Assembly: GCA_024867545.1 (NCBI GenBank)
Contig: JANFNE010000025.1
Span: forward strand, 682,001 to 746,000
Direction of reading: 5' to 3'
Length of the DNA: 64,000 bases
Source: Phytopythium helicoides
Lineage: Eukaryota > Oomycota > Peronosporomycetes > Pythiales > Pythiaceae
The notes beneath the pieces are model-generated. The model worked only from the letters and a program-made list of their open reading frames with translations. It did not search any database and was not told the DNA's origin. Below, piece by piece: positions 10,060 to 19,638 of the stretch (within the stretch, counting starts at the first letter, position 1; every line of letters begins with the position of its first letter). Both the position numbers and the translations under genes were made by a program.

Positions 10060-10751
10060 GGAGGCCGAGAGGGGGAGATCGCTAGGTGGAGGAGGCCGAG
10101 CGTCTGTGCCGAGTGCCTGTGCTCTCAAGACAGCTCCAATTGGTGGGTTTGCATGATCCTTTGAAGATGGCCATGCTTCAATACCCGCTGCTGCGGTGCG
10201 TTGTGGCTGAGCTGAGCCATGGCCGTCAGTCGTCTACTGCGAGTGCAGCTGGGTTCATCGTCGAGATAGGATGGCTACTCCGAGCACTGCAAGTGTCGAC
10301 ATGGAGTCACCCATGCAAATTTCGCCGCTCAAAAATTCGGCGAGATACTTTCGCCATCTCATGTTACAGCATGCTCTGCGAACGCCAAAGCCACAGCACT
10401 ACGTTATCGCCATGTACTTGCAGATAACAGCTCTGCTTCTGCCGCCGGCCAACGTTCTTCTCCCCCCAGCGCAATATTCTCCTGGGTCGGTGGATGCGGC
10501 GAGCCGGACGTCGCAAGCTCCGTGTTGTAGCCACGCTCCAATGGGAGCGTTTGTATGAGGGGCGGACTGCAATGGCTCGTTCGATTCGCCCCGTCTCTGT
10601 CTCCATTCGTCCACTCAGTGGACATAAGTGTTCGCACGTCACAGATTATCACCGATTGTTTGCATCATCATGCCTCGCGTCGCATGTCAAGCCAAACGCT
10701 ATATGTGGGCCACATACTGGCGAGCTGGTGTCCCCCCTTGGATCGCTCATC
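10060..10751. other. Intergenic region upstream of symporter
   Basis: This region contains the outer end of the right arm (to 10100), then unique sequence. A CATACAAACGC match lies on the minus strand at 10547-10557. A 95-residue frame at 10271-10558 has no recognisable features and I do not call it. Confidence 0.5.
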
Positions 10752-12962
10752 ATGACCGCCACGGAGGACTCGCCAGGAATGGCGGCGCCTTTCTCGGCGA
10801 CGAGCCTCGGCACGCTGGACCTGGTGCTCTGCGGCGGGTACCTGCTCTCTGTGCTGTTCGTGGGGCTCTTCTTCACGTTCAAGGAGCGCCGCGATCGCGA
10901 GAGGTTCCGCCGAGAAAGAGCGGTCAAGGCTGCTCGCGGCAGCGCCAAGAAGGACAGCCACGCCGACGAGATATTGGAAGAGTACTACCTGGGCGGCCGA
11001 CGGATCCCGTGGTGGGCGCTTGCGGTCGCGGACGTGAGCTCGTACATTGACATCTCCGGGACCATGATCAACACGGCGCTGGTGTACGCGCTCGGCGTGC
11101 AGGGCATGTACATCGAGATCCGCGGCGGGCTGTGCCTCTTCCTGGCCTTCCAGCTCGCATACACGGGCAAGCTCTCGCGCAGGTGCCCCGTCAAGACGCG
11201 GGGAGAGTGGTGAGTGCGTGTCTGTGGCATGGATGGATGATGGTTGTGGGTTGACGAGCTTCTCAACCTGTCGCAGGATCAAGTTCAGATTTGGAGATCG
11301 ACGAGAAGCGGTGCTCTTGCGCACGACGATCGCAATCACATCCATGACGAGTGGGATTCTTGCAGTGACCTACTTTGCTGTCGGTGGCGGTATGTGCCAT
11401 GCTGGGCTACTTCGTGGAGCCAACTTGCGTTCTGACAGTTTCGTTGTGCAGGCAAGTTTTTCACCGAGTTTGTAGATATCCCCGCGTGGCTTGGTCTTCC
11501 ATCCGAGTTTTGGGCTGCAGGACTTCTCATGGTTGTTGCACTTGCCTACACGGTTGCTTCGGGATTCACGACCTGTTGTGTACACGGACGTCTACCAGAG
11601 CTTCTTCATCTTTGCGTCGTTCATCATCGTCGCTTGCATGGGTGCTGGCGTCGCCCTGCCTGAACATTTTCCCGTGTTTTTGCCACTCAAGAATGGCGAC
11701 GGGAGTAAGGATCTGGTGCAGTTCAATACGACCCGCACGTCGTGGGTATCTGCGGTTCCTTCAGGCCACCTGCATCTTCCTGAAGAGGCGACCGTACTCG
11801 ATGTACAATTCGTTCGGGCTGGTCATTGGCACGTATTTGGTGCTCCAGACTATGCGATCTGCCTCAGGCCCAGGCGGTTCTGGTCTCCAGACAGTGTTGG
11901 CCACCAAGTCAGAGCGTGAGGTGAGATCGCAGACGTTCCTTGCCATGGTTCTCCTCGGACTGCGATGGGCGTTCAGCGGTGGCGTGGCAGTGCTCGCCGT
12001 CACTACTCGCTCACCAGCAAGGGGGGCGACACAACAAGTGTACCCATCGACCCGGAGCGCGTGGTGCCAATCGTGATTGACAAGATGCTGCCAACAGGCG
12101 TGAAGGGCTTTGTACTTGCGGCACTCCTCGCAGCAGCGTTGACGACGTTTGACACGACGATCAACGCAGCATCATCCTACTGGGCCGTTGATATCTATCA
12201 GGCGCTGCTGAATCCGAAAGCCACGGAGAGGCAACTGCTGTGGCATGCGCGAGTGTCGACGTTCGGGGTCATGCTCGCCGGTCTATTGCTGTCGTTGGAT
12301 GTGACCACCATCAACCGGATCTGGGGTTTCATGACAATTGCGCTCGCTGGTGGACTGATCTGGCCATTCTTCCTTAGCTGGTACTGGTCTCGCTTCAACG
12401 CCGTAAGCTGCCTTGCTGGCGTCGCTGCTGGATTCATTGCCGCGTTTGCTGTCTTCATGTGAGTTCAAGTAAAGCACATAGATCGTCTCAAAACTAACGA
12501 ACTGTATTGATGCCTTACAGCTTCGACCCACAGTTTGAGGAGCTTTCTGCGTTCCTTGTGACGTCGACAGCCTCGATGGTAGCGAGCTTGGTCGTGTGCG
12601 CCATCACCAAACCACCGTCCGAGCAGATTCTGCGCCGATTCTTCCGCTATGCACGGCCGCCGGGTCTCTGGGGACGCATCAAGCATGCGTGCTTCCCTCA
12701 AGATGCGATCCACGACATTGATCGCGAGAACCGCGCGGACTTGTATTGCACCGGCCTCATCGCCGCCACTCAGCTGGCGCTCTACCTGCTCGCCGTGAGT
12801 GCTGTGGCGCGTGCGTGGGTCCAGTCCGTCGTGCTGCTCGCTGTGGTATGCCTGGCGTCGCCTGTCATCTACTTCAAGTGGTTCCTGAAGCTGCAGGACA
12901 GGCCGGTCGGACTGCTGCTCGCGCAGGACGACATGACCGCCCAGCTCCTTCCACAGGTGTAG
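10752..12962 (+). CDS. Sodium:solute symporter (SSS family), frame broken three times
   Basis: Exons are 10752-11209, 11277-11389, 11452-12458 and 12521-12962 with GT-AG introns of 67, 62 and 62 bp; all junctions keep phase. The start ATG at 10752 precedes TM1 (LDLVLCGGYLLSVLFVGLFF). SSS hallmarks include EYYLGGRRIPWWALAVADVS, then ASGF, VVYTDVYQSFFIF, SGPGGSGLQTVLAT and the ALLAAALTTFDTTINAASS segment. The third exon needs single-base corrections near 11574 (extra T), 11792 (extra C) and 12000 (missing base) for the protein to stay in register, yet the residues on either side are well conserved. A Na+-coupled plasma-membrane carrier; substrate not predictable. Either a young pseudogene or, more likely given similar breaks elsewhere, assembly errors. 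Confidence 0.8.
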
Positions 12963-14332
12963 GCTCGAATCAATCTTCTTCGACATCAAGTTGCAGTGCA
13001 GTGCTGGTGCAGTTGTCTTGGGTCATGAAAGCAGGCACACAGGCGCAGGCAGGCATGAGCCGTTTCGGCCGAACGCTGGCGCCACCACGACAGACCTGCA
13101 GTGGAAAGTCCGACGCGAGCGTTTCCTGCGCTCCATGCAGGTTGTTGTAGCCATTGGCGAGGTGATGACCACCAGGCGCCGCCATTTGGTAGAAAAGATG
13201 CCCGTGGAAGCGAGCCGGCTCGGTGCAGCGCTCCTCGCCATAACGGCCGCCTCGATCACGCAGCAGAGCTCAAGATCCGTGCACCGGCCCGAGGTCGTGC
13301 GATCGCGTCGCGCTTCAAAAGGCACAGTCCATCGTGCATACTCAAGTGCATACATTGCAGGCGTAGGTAATGGCGCTTCAAGTCTGTCTGCCAAGCCCGG
13401 TAGCGGACGAGCAGCTACGACACCATGCCCGAGAGTCGGACGAGACGGCGCTCGATAGAATCAGCCGCTGGCCTCGCGCGGTCGTGCTCGGTCTCTGCTG
13501 GTGAATGGGGCGGAACTGGCGATCGCGGGCGTGGCGAGGCGAGTGCTCTGCGATGAAGCGAGCGCGGCAACGCCACGACGCGACTCGCTCACTCACACAG
13601 GAGCGGAAGTTTCGTGGATCGCGAGGAAACCTCTCCAAAGCGCTTCGAGGCTGGCGGCGTTAGTACTATCCGGATATGGCACCACCAGCCCCGGCAAGGC
13701 TGAGATCGTGCGCAAATCTTGCAAAATTAGCGGCCGCCAAATCGAGCTGCCGCCTCAGCAATGGGCGAGAATCCGTTGATTCGGATGGCTGCTCCTGGAT
13801 GCCAGGCGACACGTGTGTGTGTGTTTAGCTTGGAGGAGGGGCCATCTCGCGGCTCGATCAAACCGTTGCAATCCAGCCGGGTTTCCAGCAAGTGGTCCCA
13901 CTGCCGCGGGCGTTCCGAGGCAGGAACTGATATCCGAACGCCTTCCATGCGTGTCATGGCTTGCCAGGAAGTAGCCCGAGTGCAGTGCAAGGGAGGCAGA
14001 GCGTAGCGTGGAGCACCAGTTCGGTACGTTCATGCCGCCTCTCAGCCGCAAGCCTCCAAGCTGCTCCGTACATGCAGGTCGCCGTCGTCGTCGTATCATC
14101 TGGCCGACTGGAAACCGAGCGATCCGCCACGACTTGAGCGGACGTCCACTGTGACACGGAAAAGCATTCCCCATACAAACGCCAAGAGTGGACGCCATAC
14201 GGTACAAACAGATCCACTGTGCAGCTCCACCATCCCAAAAAAAGCAGGCGGGCCGGCAGGGCCGTCGGCGGGCGCACAGAGCAAAACTCTTCGAGCCGCA
14301 CACGCCACCTCCGGACCTTCCAAGCCTCCGCC
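12963..14332. other. Intergenic region, no supported gene
   Basis: This stretch of 1.37 kb follows the symporter. It contains a short GT run near 13810 and the promoter-like element at 14173. Frames here lack motifs and overlap on both strands. Nothing else seen. Confidence 0.55.
14173..14197 (+). promoter_or_regulatory. CATACAAACGCCAAG-type element upstream of copy 3
   Basis: CATACAAACGCCAAG runs into AGTGGACGCC about 160 bp upstream of the ATG at 14333. A 20-base stretch of it matches 22583-22602 with one mismatch, the first 15 bases recur at 37233-37247 on the other strand, and the AAGAGTGGACG part recurs in both palindrome arms. Regulatory role inferred from recurrence. Confidence 0.4.
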
Positions 14333-14858
14333 ATGGCGCCCAAGGAGATGGCGAGTGACGCCATGGACCTGCAGCATCCCCAGCATCCCAGCAGCAGCAG
14401 CAGCAGCAGCAGCCCCAGCAGCGGCCCAAGAAGCGGCTGCGGTGGTCCACCATCACGGTGCACGAGTTCGGCGTCGGGCTGGGCGGCAGCTCCGTGCCTG
14501 GCAAGGGCGGCCCGTCCATCGGGCTCGCCGACGCGCCAGAGTTCACCGTGGACGACCTAAGGTGGGCGAGATGGCCGAGCGCAGCGAGGGCATCCACCGG
14601 TTCTCGCCCGAGGAGCGCGTGCGCCTGCTGCAAGCCGCCGGCGTCTCGGACGGCATGATCCTGCGCTTCTCGCGAGAGACCAACATCATCCTCGGCTCGC
14701 GGCGGCGCACGCTCGTCGAGGACATTGCCGAGCAGAAGAAGAGCGCCAGGAAGCGCAAGGCCGGCGCCGTCGCGCTCGCGACGCCCCCGACCATGCACGA
14801 GCGCCCGTGCCCGGGCTTCCTCAACCGGCCCCACATGATCCCGCCCAACGTGGTATGA
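14333..14858 (+). pseudogene. VTVHEFG/GGPSIGLA-domain gene, copy 3, two frame breaks
   Basis: The ATG at 14333 opens MAPKEMASDAMDLQH, but this frame runs into a poly-Ser reading of the CAG/AGC tract. The conserved core (LRWSTITVHEFGVGLGG, GGPSIGLADAPEFTVDD) is in a different frame that has no ATG of its own. After an extra base near 14557 the rest (KVGEMAERSEGIHRFSPEERVR to NRPHMIPPNVV) is in the third frame, ending at 14858. DNA identity to copies 1 and 2 is high over the core. The two breaks fall in a trinucleotide repeat and at a single inserted base. It could be a decayed copy or a sequencing artefact. Confidence 0.6.
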
Positions 14859-16432
14859 CCGCTGAGTCATGAAGCTGAGCCCCGCCCGCAAGTGTATTGT
14901 AAGATGCCGCCGCGACGGCCCCACACCGCCCCCGAGACCCCGCAGCCCTCCCGACGAGCCGTAGATTATGATGCCGAGTTATTTAATGCCCGCCGCCACG
15001 CGCAGGCGATAACTTATAGGTAGTGCAGCGGCCCTCGCGTCGACGCAGACAGCGCTGCAGTAGACGACGCACCGAGGCGCCAAGTGCCCCCACGTGTCGA
15101 CACTAAAGAAATGCACGAGCACTTTCATCCTCTCAATGCCCCTTCATACTGTGCAGCCAGCGCAACGACTACGAATCCATGTCACAATCAACGAACAGCT
15201 ACAAAAGCTGCAGAGGGAGCGTCATGAGACCACCACGCGACCCCAACTGCTAGCAATTGGGCAGCGCAACGCCGAGCCAATTGGCCGCACGTGCAGGAAG
15301 ACGACGCGTCGTCGAGGGAAGCGAGACAGCATGAAGGGGGCAGCATTGCCATGCCGTGGGTGGAGCCACCCGGCCCACAGGTGGCGAGCCGGGTCGGGTT
15401 TTTGGCTGGAGGGACGCGCTCGTTGAACCCAATTTAACTGGTCGCCTAATGTTGTTTTTTGTATGAGATTAGTCGCACCGGGTCGGGTTTTGAGCCCGTG
15501 ACGCTTGACGCGGCCTGCAAACCCGGGTTGAAGCTGCGGAGCGTTCTATTTTCACTTGGCAAAGTGTAGGTAAGCACAGATGGTACCACTTGGCACTCAT
15601 CGCGTCACCGACCGTGCACGGCGCTGTCACAGCTTCACACAGGAATCAGTTGGCAGGCGCTGCCCAGCGCAAGGCACGCTTGCACATCGAGCGCAAAGCT
15701 CATGGAGGCGAGCGGAGCAAGCAGGCAGGGTTGCTGCAGAGCTACGCGGCTAGGACAGCAGCTCCCTCGAGTCTTTCATGGCGAGCGATGGCGGTCGAGT
15801 CATGTCCACATGAACCCGTGGCGCTCGCTGGATCATGTCGACGCGCTGGCATGTTGGCTGCACAAACAAGCGGTGGCTGATACACCGCATCACGACAACA
15901 GCCAGTTGAGATGATGTCTGCCCCTGCCTGCTCCGCACTCGCCGTTGCCGAAGCCGTTCGACTCGACGAGCGTCCAGTTTCGGATATGCGTCCGCTGAGC
16001 TCCGCCTCCCCCTGCCGCCACACGCCTCACTGCGCTGGAGCTCTCTGCTCATCTTGCTGCTCGCCTGCTCCCCACTCGCTCGCCATCTCCAGCGCTCGGC
16101 AGCATTCTGGTGACGCTGGGGTTGCGCGTGACAAGGAGGTCTCTACGGGCTCGTCTGCCTGCAAGAGGCTAGGGGTTGGCCCATAAGCCTAGCCCTGTGG
16201 CGGACATCCGCAGGGGGACGACACTTTGAGCTCCGCGGGATCACCAACTCAGCTCACTTGCGAAATGTATGGCAAGTGTTCGCTGGTGCGAGCGGCTGTC
16301 GTGACTGGCGCGCGATGAGGAGGAGGGAGGGAAAAGAAGGGAGCGCCAGGGGAGTGGTGGGTATGCTGGGCCTTCATCACCGGCGCTAGGGCCGGCCCCA
16401 GTCCGCCTTCCCGCCTCCCCCTCCCCCCCGCC
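14859..16432. other. Intergenic region, no supported gene
   Basis: This stretch of 1.57 kb holds a repeated GGGTCGGGTTTT word at 15391-15402 and 15480-15491 and nothing else of note. Frames are short, overlapping and featureless. I see no RNA gene or element. Confidence 0.55.
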
Positions 16433-16738
16433 ATGGCCAAGTCCGTCAGCTTCTCGACCGTCACCGTGTACGAGTTCGGCGTCGGCATGGGCGGCAGCGC
16501 CGTGCCGAGGCGCGGTGGGCCGTCCGTGGGGCTCGCCGCCAAGCCGCAGAGCGTGTGGACGACCCAACTGGACGCGAGCGAGAAGCGCAAGCGAGCCAAG
16601 CGCGTGCGCTGGTTCAAGCCCACCGAGCGCGTCGCCATGCTCGAGAAGGCCGGCTTCAGCGAGCGCCGCATCCTGCGCATGCTCATGGAGAGCTCGCGCA
16701 TCGCCCAGTCGCGCCGGCTGAGCCTGCGAACGGCTTGA
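16433..16738 (+). CDS. VTVYEFG/GGPSVGLA-domain protein, copy 4 (short form)
   Basis: ATG at 16433 directly starts the domain: MAKSVSFSTVTVYEFGVGMG, then GGSAVPRRGGPSVGLAAKP, a short basic linker (KRKRAKRVRW), then FKPTERVAMLEKAGFSERRI and a MESSRIAQSRRLSL tail; 101 residues, no Gln-rich or Cys-rich N-terminus. It shows the minimal unit of the family: two conserved blocks joined by a basic stretch containing RVRW. It is convergent with copy 5, 56 bp between stops, and nearly identical to it over the first block. A nuclear localisation through the basic linker is an inference. Confidence 0.7.
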   Translation: MAKSVSFSTVTVYEFGVGMGGSAVPRRGGPSVGLAAKPQSVWTTQLDASEKRKRAKRVRWFKPTERVAMLEKAGFSERRILRMLMESSRIAQSRRLSLRTA

Positions 16739-16794
16739 GATGCGAGTGGTGAACGAACGTGTACTTTATTGCCGGCGGTCGACAGCGGCCGTGA

Positions 16795-17283
16795 CTACAA
16801 TAGGATCGGCATCGCCCGAGTAAATAGCTCTCCGCGTCTCTCTCTCTCTCTCTCTCTTGGCTTGCGCTGTAGCCCTAGATGGCGCGTCGGGGAGGCTGAC
16901 ACGGCGACGCTCAGGCGGCGCGACATGGCAATGTCGGAGCTCTCCAGCATCATGCGCTCGATCTGCTGCGCGCTGCAGCCGGCCTTCTCGAGCATGGCGA
17001 CGCGCTCCAGCGGCTTGAGCCAGCGCACGCGCTTGGCTCGCTTGGGCTTCTTGCGCGGCTTCTCCTCGGTCTCGTCCGCGGCGCGCGCGCGCTTCTTGGC
17101 CCTGCGCTTCTCGTGCGCGCGCACGGCGTCCAGCGACACGCTCCACACGCTCTGCGGCTTGGCGGCGAGCCCCACAGACGGCCCTCCGCGCCTCGGCACG
17201 GCGCTGCCGCCCAGCGCCACGCCGAACTCGTACACGGTGACGGTCGACCAGCGCACGGTCTTGTCGTGGGCCGCTCTCCTCAT
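16795..17283 (-). CDS. VTVYEFG/GGPSVGLA-domain protein, copy 5
   Basis: ATG at 17283, stop ending at 16795, 162 residues. It begins MRRAAHDKTVRWSTVTVYEF, keeps the GGSAVPRRGGPSVGLAAKP block, then has a long Lys/Arg/Glu-rich insert (about 45 residues with KKRARAADETEEKPRKKPK) before KRVRWLKPLERVAMLEKAG and MLESSDIAMSRRLSV. The C-terminal 30 residues are unlike copy 4. The strong DNA match to copy 4 in the first block, in opposite orientation, indicates a second, smaller inverted duplication. Function unknown. Confidence 0.7.
   Translation of the reverse strand: MRRAAHDKTVRWSTVTVYEFGVALGGSAVPRRGGPSVGLAAKPQSVWSVSLDAVRAHEKRRAKKRARAADETEEKPRKKPKRAKRVRWLKPLERVAMLEKAGCSAQQIERMMLESSDIAMSRRLSVAVSASPTRHLGLQRKPRERERERRGELFTRAMPILL
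16836..16858. repeat. CT dinucleotide microsatellite
   Basis: An uninterrupted run of about ten CT units (TCTCTC...) lies within the 3' coding end of copy 5, where it reads as alternating Arg/Glu on the minus strand. Confidence 0.8.
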
Positions 17284-17518
17284 GGCGCTGCTGGCGGGGC
17301 CGCGAGCTCGAAAGTGACGCGCCGCTTTGCGCTCGGCGGGGAGCCGTCACGTCGCAACTGTCTCCGCCACGCGCTCGCGCCGCCCATTGCGTACAGGAAG
17401 GGCTCCAGGGGGAGGTACCACAAAAAAGTGGCGTGCATGATGTTTCCACTGCACGTCGGATCGGAGCTGCCAGCTCTTCTCCCTACTGTAACGGCTTAGT
17501 ATCCGGGGCGACAGAGGG

Positions 17519-18776
17519 ATGGAGCAGCCGGCGGCCAAGCGACGGCGCCTGGCTGAGCGCAAGCGCGTGGGCGACTATGAGCGCCGAGAGGAGATCGGCC
17601 ACGGCACGTACGGCACCGTCTATCTGGGCGTCCGCCGCGCCTCGAGCGACCGCGTCGCCATCAAGAAGGTGCTGGCGCCGCGCGCCGCCGCGCTCAAGGA
17701 GGCGAAACTGCTCGAGAAATGCAGAGGCGCCGAGCATGTCGTGCAGGTGGGCTGCTGCTGCTGTAGGGGGTGGCATGATGGCTCCTGCACATCCGAGCTG
17801 ACCGTCGGTCCGCCTGCAGATGCTAGAGGTGGTCGAGCAGAAGGACAAGGTCTTCCTGGTGCTCGAGTTCATGGACAGCGACCTGGAGAACGTGGTCGGC
17901 AGCCACGCGCAGGATGACGAGGACGCAGCAGCGCGAGCGGATCGACCGGAGCTGCCTATTGCACACGTCAAGACCTACCTCAGGATGCTACTGCGAGGCG
18001 TCAAGGAGCTGCATGACCGGGGAATCCTCCACCGAGACCTGAAACCCAACAACCTGCTCATCTCGAGCGCCACTGGCGTCGCCAAGATCACGGACTTTGG
18101 CATGGCGACGCTCATCGACGTACACGACGACGAAAAGGACCAGACGGAGAGAGCCAAGCGGTCGCTACAGGTTGTCACACGTGCCTACCGCGACCCGCAG
18201 CTCTTCTTTGGCGACGAGCACTACGGACTCGAGGTCGACATCTGGTCGGTCGGCTGCATCTTTGCGGAAATGCTGCTACGCCGCGTGTACTGCGACGGCG
18301 CATCCGACATCGACCAGCTTAGCAAGATTTTCACGGCGCTCGGGTCTCCGACCGAGAATGGCTGGGAAGGCGCGAGCAAGCTGCCATTCTACCTGAAGTT
18401 CAAGGACACGAACCCGACGCCGCTGGCCGAGCAGTTTCCCATGCTCACACCTGCTGGAGTGGACCTCCTGAGCAAGCTGCTGACGCTAGATCCCAAGAAG
18501 CGCATCTCGGCGAGGGATGCGCTCGACCACGAGTTCTTTACAGAGGAACCTCTTCCTGTCGATCCGAAAGAGCTCGTCGTCAGCGCAGCGCCGGACCTAG
18601 CAGCAGCAGCAACTGAGGAGACTGGTGATAGTCCAGTTGCCGATCGACCCGCAGAGACCAGCAGCAATCCAGCTCCCGAGTCTGCGCAGGAACAGCAGGG
18701 ATGGGCGAACAAGGCGACGACGACGACGAGGCCAACGACGATGGCAACAACAGCGACAGCGACGGCGGGTTTGTGA
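17519..18776 (+). CDS. CDK7-like (CMGC) protein kinase with altered APE motif
   Basis: Exons 17519-17746 and 17820-18776 (intron 73 bp, EHVVQ joined to MLEVVEQ) give 394 residues. Kinase motifs: Gly loop GHGTYGTVYLG, AIKKV lysine, catalytic ILHRDLKPNNLLI, DFG in KITDFGMA, and DIWSVGCIFAEML. The stretch from LQVVTRAYRDPQLFFGD through SDIDQLSKIFTALGSPTENG to LPFYLKFK follows CDK7/CAK more closely than other CDKs. Where CDKs have WYRAPE this protein has AYRDPQ, so the conserved APE glutamate is Gln. The activation loop is longer than usual. A Ser/Ala/Thr-rich tail of about 80 residues follows the kinase. Role in CDK activation or TFIIH is family inference only. It is convergent with the bL33m gene. 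Confidence 0.8.
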
Positions 18777-18911
18777 TCAAGGGCCGTCGCTTGGTGTAGA
18801 ACGAGTCATACTCTAGAGGCAATCACATTAGACGAGAACCAACCACGCTGCGCTCTGCCGTGTTTCAACGCGACCCCTAGCTGCTCGTGCGCTACCGCGA
18901 ATCCCGCGCGC

Positions 18912-19309
18912 TTAGCCCTTCTTGATTTTGGTCTCGTTAAAAATCACGTGCTGGCGGACGATCGGGTCGTACTGCGAGCGAGACAACGACCGGTCACCGT
19001 CAGCCTCGTCCTCACCCGGGGGAGACCCCCACCACCACAACTGCGACACGACGCGCACCTTGCGCAGCGACAACTTGCGCGTCACGTTGCGCGGGTTCTT
19101 GGTCGTCGTGTAGAAGAACCTGCGAGGGCAGCAGTCGGTCAGCGCCGCCCGTGCGTTTTGTCGACGTTCGACGAGGCGCCGAGCGCTCACCCCGTGCCCG
19201 CGGCGCTCAGCATCTTGATGACCACGTTCTTGGCCTTTCCCTGCGCGCAGACGGCCGTCAGGCTCCCTCAGGCCCCAGCAAACGCAGCGGCAGCGCGCAC
19301 CTTCGCCAT
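18912..19309 (-). CDS. MRPL33: Mitochondrial large-subunit ribosomal protein bL33m
   Basis: Four exons on minus: 19309-19301, 19240-19191, 19119-19059 and 18971-18912, separated by GT-AG introns of 60, 71 and 87 bp. They sum to 180 nt, 59 residues: MAKGKAKNVVIKMLSAAGTG, then FFYTTTKNPRNVTRKLSLRK, then YDPIVRQHVIFNETKIKKG. This matches bacterial L33 along its whole length (SSAGTGxFYTTTKN, YDPxVRxHVIYKEAKIK). The first exon is only three codons (M-A-K). The zinc-binding Cys residues found in some L33 forms are absent, as in the Cys-free type. Start and splice sites were chosen because only this combination reconstitutes the family. A mitochondrial location is inferred for a eukaryotic nuclear bL33; no long presequence is seen. 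Confidence 0.9.
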
Positions 19310-19638
19310 GGTCGCCGCTCGATCCGGTCGAATGTGCGTCGCCACTCACCCACCGCTTCATCACTATCTTGTGATTGGTGAAAACTATGACATTGAGCCT
19401 CGTTGATTGGTGGAAATAGGACATTTCTAGCAGCGCTGCTGTACCCATCTTTGCGCTGTAGGATACAGCGCAGCGCATGACCGACCTTGAAGCCATGACA
19501 GTGTGCGCAAATAGCTCGTCATGAGCTCTTGCCCTCTAATTATACGCTTCGAGTACGTGCATCGCGTGTCAGCCGTTGTCTGTTTGTCCATGAGTAGCTT
19601 CGGAGAGGCTTCAGACCGCAGACAGCGCCGCCTTCGCC
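19310..19638. other. Shared upstream region of bL33m and MAPKKK-like genes
   Basis: These 329 bp separate two divergent starts (19309 minus, 19639 plus). It contains ATTGGTGGAAAT- and GTGATTGGTG-like CCAAT-type words (19370-19415). No gene seen. Confidence 0.5.

Larger units (their letters stand above)
6824..10100. repeat. Right arm of giant inverted repeat
   Basis: This arm is the reverse complement of 2366-5647. It carries the same gene pair in mirror order: the VTVHEFG gene on minus and the tail-anchored gene on plus. It ends at 10100, where similarity to the sequence near the transporter stops abruptly. It differs by a loss or gain of repeat units in GGCGA, TCGAG, GCAG and AGC tracts and by a more divergent block around 8870-9030. 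Confidence 0.95.

Noticed and set aside
2366..10100. Palindrome as a DNA transposon or Maverick/foldback element
   Set aside because: No transposase, polymerase, integrase or target-site duplication could be found; arms contain ordinary-looking genes.
10271..10558. 95-residue frame upstream of the symporter
   Set aside because: No motif, no initiator, and it overlaps antisense frames of similar length; it is probably promoter sequence.
15094..16186. Several 90-110 codon frames
   Set aside because: High GC gives chance frames on both strands; none has homology, splice logic or a supported start.
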